Source: Desulfovibrio sp.
GTDB lineage: Bacteria > Desulfobacterota > Desulfovibrionia > Desulfovibrionales > Desulfovibrionaceae
Direction: 5' to 3'
Assembly (NCBI GenBank): GCA_031284485.1
Contig: JAISZT010000054.1
Span: 1-44,275, forward strand
DNA length: 44,275 nt
Under the pieces are notes generated by a model. It was not told where the DNA came from. It made no database searches and was given only the letters and a program-made list of their open reading frames with translations. Every line of letters begins with the position of its first letter. The stretch's first letter is position 1. Shown in pieces: positions 39,060 to 44,275 of the stretch. A program made the translations under genes and the position numbers.

Positions 39060-40634
39060 CTATTTGGCGGGCGCGGCGCTCAGACGCGTTTGCCCGTCCC
39101 AGACCTGATCGGACGCGGGCAGGGGCTTGAGCATTTGCAGCCACGGGTGCGTCAGCAAATGTTCCGGACTCTGCATCAGCTTGCGGCTGTGTTTCAGAAT
39201 CGGCGGAACTATCTTTTCAATGTCGCCGACAAGGTCTTTGGCGATGGCAAAGTTTGTCGCGGCGCTTGCCAGCTCAACAGCGCTGTTGCTGCTTTCCACG
39301 GAGAGCATCAGCGTGTCCAGAGCCTTGACCGGATTGTGGAAGCCCACGCTGTTTTCAGCGGACACATAATCCCAGTAAAGCTGACCCTTGCGTATCATTT
39401 CACGCGCCTGCGCCAGCAGGGCGTCGTAATCCGGCGCGCGCTCCCCGTTATAGGCCGCCGCGAGGCGCACCGCTTCATGGGCTTTCACCGAAGCCGCCTC
39501 AGCCTTGAGCAACTGATCAAAGGAGCGTTTTTGGTCATACAGCACACGCTCGCGCAGGTAGTCGGCCGATTTGTCGGCATGGCACTGGCGGCAGGCGCGC
39601 ATTTCCTTGTCCTTCATGGGCGAGGTCATCCAGTGACTGGACACTTTTTTGCCGTCCTCCCGCTGGTACTGCATATGGCAGTCCGCGCAGGAAACGCCGG
39701 CCGCGCCGTGCGGGCTGTCCTGAAACATTTCGTATTCAGGATGCTGCATCTTGATGATGGGGGCCTTGGAAACGGCATGCACAAAGTCGACAAAGGGTCC
39801 GGGCTTGCCGGCGGCGTCCTTTTTGCCGTGGCCGCTGTAGTAGCGGTACATGTCTTCCGGATCGAAGCCGTCATCCCAGGGGAACACGGGCTTGGCGGCA
39901 GGGCCGTTGTCGGCGTGCTGGAAATAGTATTCCGAATGGCACTGGGCGCACATCAGCGAGCGCTTTTCATTGCGCGACAGCGTGGCCCAATCCTTGCCGG
40001 AGCGTTTCAGCCAGTCCTTGAGAGGTTCGGAATACAGGCGCAGTTCCATATTGGCGGGGTTGTGACAATTGGCGCAGTTGATTGTTTCGTCCATGGCGTC
40101 AATCTTGTCCTTGGTGCGGAAGAGATTGGGATCCATGCTCCACAGCTTGTCGCCGAATTCCTTGTACCAGGTCATCATCTTGGGCGTCTTGCAGTTCCAG
40201 CAGGTGGTGGGCAGTTGCCCCTTGCCGTCGCCGTAGCGGTTGATGCGGTCAATATTGACAAAGTCTTCCACCGCGTAGGTATGCCCGCGCGCCTCGTTGT
40301 ATTCAAAGCTGAAAGGATACCCCAGCCAGAGGTTTTTCAGATATGGCTGGGCCTTTTTGAAGCCTTCGGGCAGGGGGTTGACGTTGTCGTTCTTGTGGTA
40401 GGCAATGGAGCCTTTATAGTCCGTCATCACTTCAGATTCATTGTTTTTCTGATAGGAGGCGTATTCCAGGGGAAACTGCGCCTTGAAGGCGGACATGCGC
40501 GTTTCGTCTTCCTTGATGGTTGTTTTGTAGGTCGGTGGCTTCAACGGCGTTGAAACGTCGTTACAGGCGCTCAGGAGCAGCATGCTCAAAAGGGAAACAG
40601 AAACCGTGACCAGGGAAAAGAGCTTTTTATTCAT
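39060..40634 (-). CDS. nrfA: Ammonia-forming cytochrome c nitrite reductase, catalytic subunit
   Basis: This 524-residue lipoprotein (LLSAC, Cys24) reduces nitrite to ammonium with six electrons. Haem 1 has the Lys-ligated motif CWNCK (145-149), the active site. Four ordinary motifs follow: CANCH (187-191), CAQCH (229-233), CADCH (316-320) and CRQCH (348-352), totalling five haems. YSGHG and EYYFQH sit in the calcium/active-site region. It overlaps nrfH by eight bases. The lipid anchor would keep it on the periplasmic membrane face in complex with NrfH. The sulfite side activity of NrfA is also known. Confidence 0.96.
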   Translation of the reverse strand: MNKKLFSLVTVSVSLLSMLLLSACNDVSTPLKPPTYKTTIKEDETRMSAFKAQFPLEYASYQKNNESEVMTDYKGSIAYHKNDNVNPLPEGFKKAQPYLKNLWLGYPFSFEYNEARGHTYAVEDFVNIDRINRYGDGKGQLPTTCWNCKTPKMMTWYKEFGDKLWSMDPNLFRTKDKIDAMDETINCANCHNPANMELRLYSEPLKDWLKRSGKDWATLSRNEKRSLMCAQCHSEYYFQHADNGPAAKPVFPWDDGFDPEDMYRYYSGHGKKDAAGKPGPFVDFVHAVSKAPIIKMQHPEYEMFQDSPHGAAGVSCADCHMQYQREDGKKVSSHWMTSPMKDKEMRACRQCHADKSADYLRERVLYDQKRSFDQLLKAEAASVKAHEAVRLAAAYNGERAPDYDALLAQAREMIRKGQLYWDYVSAENSVGFHNPVKALDTLMLSVESSNSAVELASAATNFAIAKDLVGDIEKIVPPILKHSRKLMQSPEHLLTHPWLQMLKPLPASDQVWDGQTRLSAAPAK

Positions 40635-41100
40635 ACGCTACCATCCTTGTGCTGACAGGCTTGTATCTCATGTGGGCCACATTGCGGTGACAGTCAACGC
40701 AATAGGGCTTTACGTCCATGGAGGCCACATTGAGATTGGTCGGGGCGTGGCAGGACTTGCAGTTGTCGTTCACAACCGAGCGCGTGTCTCCGCTTGCCGG
40801 ATGGGGCACGTCCTTGCCTGACTGGTTGGCAAAAAAATCGGAAATACCTGCTTTGGTCTTGAAAGAAACTTTTGAAATCAGACCGGTCGGGGTGTGGCAG
40901 TCATTACAGGCGAGGTTTGCGTGCGTGCTCATTTTGTGCGTTGCCGCCGCCTCCGTCATGACATGACAGGAAGAGCAGAACGGTCGCTGATCCGACGCCG
41001 TCATGGCCCCGGCCAGCACGCCGACAAGCGCAATACCCGCAATAACGCCGCATAACAAAACCTTAATACAGGTACAGGATCCGGTCGGGGATGTTCCCAT
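40627..41100 (-). CDS. nrfH: Menaquinol-oxidising tetrahaem subunit NrfH
   Basis: This 157-residue member of the NapC/NirT family has one N-terminal membrane helix (VLLCGVIAGIALVGVLAGAM, about 14-33) and four CxxCH motifs: CSSCH (42-46), CNDCH (65-69), CKSCH (114-118) and CVDCH (134-138). The first is followed by VM, where Met48 would be the haem-1 ligand as in the known Desulfovibrio NrfH. It takes electrons from menaquinol and passes them to NrfA. The start has AGGAGG upstream. It precedes nrfA with an eight-base overlap. Confidence 0.95.
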   Translation of the reverse strand: MGTSPTGSCTCIKVLLCGVIAGIALVGVLAGAMTASDQRPFCSSCHVMTEAAATHKMSTHANLACNDCHTPTGLISKVSFKTKAGISDFFANQSGKDVPHPASGDTRSVVNDNCKSCHAPTNLNVASMDVKPYCVDCHRNVAHMRYKPVSTRMVAYE

Positions 41101-41485
41101 AAGCGCGGCCTCCTACATAAAAGATGTTGAAACTGCGGACAGCTATAACAATTGTTAAGACCATAAATCCATAATGGGCGGCATAATGTCAGTTGTTTTT
41201 GCAACAAAATGGGAAAATATGGGAAAATATTTTCCTGAGTTTGAACCTGCCTGCCGGCTGCCGGGGCAGACCCGGCCAGCCAAAGGTCAGGCGCGCGGCA
41301 GCCATTGGGATAGACCCGCTCCAAAACGCCCAGGCTATCGGCATCATGGCGCGGTGTTGTTTGAAGAAGATAATACCGGCAATTCCTATGCTTGCAAAAC
41401 TTTCATGACAAAATCAGGCGCTTTCTCAATCACCCGTAACGCGCCGCCGGATCAGGTGCGTGGCCTCGCAAAAAAGTCTGCGCGT
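41101..41485. promoter_or_regulatory. Control region between nrfH and the XRE gene
   Basis: There is no secure gene. The region contains a 12-bp palindrome TAACAATTGTTA (41146-41157), 45 bases ahead of nrfH, a candidate regulator site, and a 14-bp palindrome GGAAAATATTTTCC (41222-41235). On the minus strand a 52-codon frame (41189-41347; MMPIAWAFWSGSIPMAAARL) with membrane-like composition has no ribosome site and is probably chance or a remnant. Confidence 0.5.
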
Positions 41486-41683
41486 CTATTCCTCATCAAA
41501 GAGATCCTTGACCTTGCACTCCAGGCACTGAGCTATAGTTTCCAGCGTGCTCAGCCTGCACTGAGTGATTTGATGCCGCCTTGCGCGAAGGATCGTCATA
41601 TCGGCCAAGCCGGTTTTCATAAACATGCCTCTTATTGTAACACCTTTATCTTCCATAATTTTTTTAACATTTGATCTGATCAT
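41486..41683 (-). CDS. XRE-family (Cro/CI-type) helix-turn-helix regulator
   Basis: This encodes about 65 residues from ATG 41683 (GAGGT seven bases upstream; an upstream ATG at 41695 is also possible). The protein is a bare HTH: NVKKIMEDKGVTIRGMFMKT then GLADMTILRARRHQ and STLETIAQCLECKVKDLFDE, the YozG-like short Xre type. It would repress a nearby promoter as a dimer. It sits alone, divergent from a decayed region; the gap before it has TTGACA and TATAAT elements and two AAATTATG copies. Confidence 0.85.
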   Translation of the reverse strand: MIRSNVKKIMEDKGVTIRGMFMKTGLADMTILRARRHQITQCRLSTLETIAQCLECKVKDLFDEE

Positions 41684-41695
41684 ATTGCACCTCAT

Positions 41696-42119
41696 CCGCG
41701 CAATATATCCAGAATTCTTAATAGATTATGTACTTAAAGATTAGCACTTGACAAATTATGTTATAATAAATTATGTCATCGTTTGTAATGATAATGGAGC
41801 ACACTTTGCATACCGAACACGCCAAAGGACTTCACCTGACAATTCGGGGATCGCTCGCGGCCCCTTGGGCGGAAAAAGAACCGCAATGAACCCGCGCGCG
41901 CTGCTTCACTCTTTCTGGCGTCGCATACCGCCGCGTTTGCGCCCCTCTGCGTGGGCAGGAGGGTACGCCCTGTGACGGATGCCCGCTCCAAGTATCAAGG
42001 AGACGGAGAGGTATTTCGCCTCGAACCTCATCCTGCTTGACTGGCGGCGGTTCAACCTTGTCGCGCCGGCAAAATTTTGCAGCTTCGCCCGCAATGACTA
42101 CGCGTCCTGCGTCACGCAT
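41696..42119. other. Mostly non-coding gap with possible repeat-like element
   Basis: The first 100 bases are AT-rich: TTGACA (41748-41753), TATAAT (41762-41767, too close for one promoter) and two AAATTATG copies, which may form the operator of the XRE gene. The remaining part (41850-42119) is GC-rich; small open frames there (about 30 residues each) have no homology I recognise. On the minus strand GTCATTGCGGGCGAAGC (near 42084-42100) resembles a widespread dispersed repeat seen in many bacteria. Confidence 0.4.
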
Positions 42120-42347
42120 GTGGAATGGCAAAAATTATACAGAAAATATGTTGATCCCGCCGTGTCCGTGTCCCGCTGTGATGATGTGCGTTGGCGTATT
42201 CGCAAAAAAATGGTGCTGGTTTACTGCTGCAAATTGCTTGCCCGTTGCGTCGCCCTGCCGTTTCGGGGGGAATCGCGGCGGGTCTTGCGGCAAAATATCC
42301 GGGAGCGGGTTATCAGCTTTTTGCTGAACCATGTGAAGTTTGTCTGA
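42120..42347 (+). pseudogene. C-terminal remnant of a possible glycosyltransferase
   Basis: A frame with strong third-position GC codes for YRKYVDPAVSVSRCDDVRWR and onwards (KKMVLVYCCKLLARCVALPF, LRQNIRERVISFLLNHVKFV), then a stop. The basic, helical C-terminal character and its place before a glycan-type ABC transporter suggest the end of a glycosyltransferase, but no catalytic motif is left and no start is found upstream. Family not certain. Confidence 0.35.
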
Positions 42348-42367
42348 GAATCTCTTGCTGTTGCGGC

Positions 42368-42387
42368 TTGCGTGTAACACAACGCAA
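42368..42387. promoter_or_regulatory. Inverted repeat ahead of the ABC transporter
   Basis: TTGCGT-N8-ACGCAA forms a perfect 6-bp inverted repeat, about 90 bases before the transporter start. A regulatory or stability role is possible. Confidence 0.3.
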
Positions 42388-42473
42388 AAATAACCATGCG
42401 ACAAGCCCCGGCGGCACGAGAGCGGCGTCCGCATCTTCATTGCTTATGCGGAAACGAAGAGGTATAACCCGCC

Positions 42474-44275
42474 ATGCTTAAACGTTTCCTTGCCGACTTC
42501 CTGCGCGTCTACGCCGTTCTTCCCTCGGCCCTGCGGCGGCGCACCCTGGGCGTGTTCTTCTTCATCGTCGTTCTTGCCTGCCTGGAAGTCCTCAGCATAC
42601 TCAGCATTTCATTTCTGGCTTTGAGCATCGCCGCGCCGGAAAAGCTGGCCGATTTCGGCATTGTGGCAAGGGTTTTCCGGCAGTTCCCCGCTCTGGCCGC
42701 CCTGTGCGCCGACCCGCGCGTTTTCGCCCTTATCGCGTCAGCGTCCGTTGTGCTGCTGGCGGCGGCCAAAAACGCCATGTCGGCCTTTGTGGCCCTGATC
42801 ACGGCAAGGCTTGGCGAAAAAATCGCCCTTTTCGCCTGGGAAACGATCTTCCGCCACTTTCTTTACAGCCCTTATATTGATCACATTTCCGGTGACAGCC
42901 AGAAAATTTATCAGGCCATGTCCTGGCGCGGGCAACTGGGCGCGCTGATCATAAACATCATGATGGTGTACACCTACGCGGCCATTGCTCTGGGGCTTCT
43001 GTTCACCCTTGTGTCGGCCACGCCCGAAACACTGTTCCTGATCATCGTCTGCGTGGGGATTGTCTCCTGGGGTATTTATAAAAGCGTCAAAAAATCGCTG
43101 GATCAGGCCGGTCTGGAATCCGTCGAATTCAGCCAGAAAGAATTCGCCGCCACCATGAACGCCATGCGGGGCATACGGGAAGTGCTCATCTACAGGCAGC
43201 AGCCTGTTTTTTTTGAAAAGTTTCAGCAAGCCAGCCTCGGCGGCATGCCAAGCCGCGCTTTTTTGGGCATGGCCCCGTCCATTCCCACCTGGATACTGGA
43301 AACCGTCGGTTTTCTCGTCATTCCCATCACCCTGTGGATTCTCCTCAGATTCCACGACGCCTCCATGGCGCGCATCACCGGCGTACTGACCATGATCATG
43401 CTGGCCTGCTGGCGCATACTCCCCATTCTGAACCGTTCTCTCGCCTGTCTGGTGACGGTGCGCGGCGCGCGCGCAACGGCCATGGAATGCCTGACGCGTG
43501 TGGAACACGTTCTGGCGAACCCCGTTGCCGACGCGGCGGTTGAACCGGATCCGCAGTTTACCCTGAAAAACGACATATGTTTTCACCGTGTGTCGTTCCG
43601 CTACCCGAAGGCGGAGGAAGACTGCCTGAGCGATCTGGAATTTTCCCTCGTCCGCGGCCAATGCACCGGCATTGTCGGGCCGTCGGGCGCGGGCAAAAGC
43701 ACCATGGTCGGCCTGTTGAGCGGCCTGCTGAAACCCACGGAAGGGGTCGTGCTGGTGGACGGAAAAGATCTGTCCCCGGCGGAACTGGCGGCCTATGCCC
43801 TGCAGGTGGGCTACGTGCCGCAGACCCCCTACATCATGCCCGGCACCCTGGCGGAAAACGTGGCCTTCAGCCAGTGGGGCAAGCCGTATGACGAGGAACA
43901 GGTGCGGCGGGCCTGCCGCTTGGCCGCGCTGGATATTGTGGAAGCCCAGGGCATTCTTCTGCCCATCGGGGAGAACGGGGCCGGGCTTTCCGGCGGGCAG
44001 GCCCAGCGGCTTTCCATCGCCCGCGCCCTCTACGCCAACCCAAAACTGCTCATTCTGGACGAAGCCACCAGCGCGCTGGATTCAGCCACGGAAGCGGCCA
44101 TCATGAACACCATCTACTCCCTGTCCAAATCCATAACCACCATCATCATAGCCCACAGGCTGACAACTGTGCAGCGCTGCGACAGCCTGCTCCGGATCGA
44201 CAAGGGCAAACTGGTGGAAAGCGGGCCGTGCGCAGCGGTGCTGCCAAAATATGAGGCGTATTTGGCAGGCCAATC
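42474..44275 (+). CDS. ABC exporter half-transporter (PglK/MsbA type), 3' end cut by window
   Basis: The frame is open from ATG 42474 to the right edge (600 codons). The membrane domain fills about residues 1-330 with hydrophobic helices (LGVFFFIVVLACLEVLSI, VFALIASASVVLLAAAKN, ITLWILLRF). The nucleotide-binding domain has Walker A GPSGAGKST (402-410), Q-loop VPQTPYI, signature LSGGQ (505-509), Walker B LLILDEATSALD (Asp529-Glu530) and H-loop IIAHRL. It is a homodimer-type exporter. PglK-like flippases move lipid-linked oligosaccharides across the membrane; this would fit the glycosyltransferase remnant just upstream and the nucleotide-sugar genes elsewhere, but peptide or lipid export is equally possible. 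Confidence 0.9.
   Translation, partial: MLKRFLADFLRVYAVLPSALRRRTLGVFFFIVVLACLEVLSILSISFLALSIAAPEKLADFGIVARVFRQFPALAALCADPRVFALIASASVVLLAAAKNAMSAFVALITARLGEKIALFAWETIFRHFLYSPYIDHISGDSQKIYQAMSWRGQLGALIINIMMVYTYAAIALGLLFTLVSATPETLFLIIVCVGIVSWGIYKSVKKSLDQAGLESVEFSQKEFAATMNAMRGIREVLIYRQQPVFFEKFQQASLGGMPSRAFLGMAPSIPTWILETVGFLVIPITLWILLRFHDASMARITGVLTMIMLACWRILPILNRSLACLVTVRGARATAMECLTRVEHVLANPVADAAVEPDPQFTLKNDICFHRVSFRYPKAEEDCLSDLEFSLVRGQCTGIVGPSGAGKSTMVGLLSGLLKPTEGVVLVDGKDLSPAELAAYALQVGYVPQTPYIMPGTLAENVAFSQWGKPYDEEQVRRACRLAALDIVEAQGILLPIGENGAGLSGGQAQRLSIARALYANPKLLILDEATSALDSATEAAIMNTIYSLSKSITTIIIAHRLTTVQRCDSLLRIDKGKLVESGPCAAVLPKYEAYLAGQ

Noticed and set aside
39090..40553. A 487-codon plus-strand open frame
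   Set aside because: It is antisense to nrfA with its five haem motifs; no domain is seen.
42738..43661. A 307-codon minus-strand open frame
   Set aside because: It is antisense to the ABC transporter gene, whose Walker A, signature and Walker B are in the other strand.
1..44275. CRISPR array, rRNA operon or intact insertion sequence
   Set aside because: No regularly spaced repeats, rRNA-like stretches or transposase motifs were seen on either strand.

Overview
The window comes from a GC-rich, anaerobic, respiratory delta-proteobacterium, most likely a Desulfovibrio-like member of the Desulfovibrionaceae. The inference rests on gene content: a multihaem nitrite reductase pair (NrfH/NrfA), Hyp maturation genes for [NiFe] hydrogenase, futalosine-type menaquinone synthesis (MqnB with a MenG-type methyltransferase), a PurL without its glutaminase domain, and a TSUP/TauE carrier with a small partner protein of a kind I associate with Desulfovibrio. 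No 16S gene or other decisive marker is present.

Layout. 1-2600 is a decayed accessory strip: the tail of an ankyrin-repeat protein, a relic of the nuclease tail of a helicase, a small orphan gene, a gamma-glutamylcyclotransferase-like gene with an apparent frameshift at its start, and a stub of a second gene of similar type. 2730-9738 is a tightly packed plus-strand run: small conserved protein, menG/ubiE, a UDP-HexNAc-type dehydrogenase, mqnB, a polyprenyl diphosphate synthase and purL. 9777-10729 is a toxin-antitoxin operon whose toxin is YhaV-like and whose antitoxin looks like a fusion of a DinJ/RelB N-terminus with a PrlF C-terminus. 10776-15181 (minus) is an operon with overlapping genes: WbpP-like epimerase, hypD, hypE, an exported metallo-beta-lactamase-fold protein and hypC. 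15285-16994 holds an unknown gene, relics of a paralogue and of a sigma-54 regulator, and a DJ-1/PfpI gene followed by the orphan 3' end of a second copy. valS follows on the minus strand.

19712-28280 is mixed: a BPL_N-type amidotransferase-like gene coupled to an exported unknown, a Sel1-repeat protein, a membrane histidine-kinase-like protein lacking its whole ATPase domain, a group II intron relic, an HU gene, and an AT-rich island of small exported, lipoprotein and zinc-ribbon proteins. 28500-28830 has a frameshifted phage-like relic, short direct repeats, a strong terminator and tRNA-Asn(GTT). queH, rng (RNase E/G), a sensor kinase, pgi and two membrane proteins follow on the minus strand, then lipoprotein, TSUP carrier and small membrane protein. 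After a divergent MFS transporter come nrfA and nrfH (minus), an XRE regulator, a decayed glycosyltransferase-like tail, and a PglK/MsbA-type ABC transporter running off the right edge.

Functional links. MenG, MqnB and the prenyl synthase all serve menaquinone synthesis, and NrfH is a menaquinol oxidase feeding NrfA. The nucleotide-sugar dehydrogenase and the WbpP-like epimerase could supply HexNAc uronic acids for a surface glycan, and the terminal ABC transporter may flip such glycans. QueH makes queuosine for GUN-anticodon tRNAs, and a tRNA-Asn(GUU) gene lies directly next to it.
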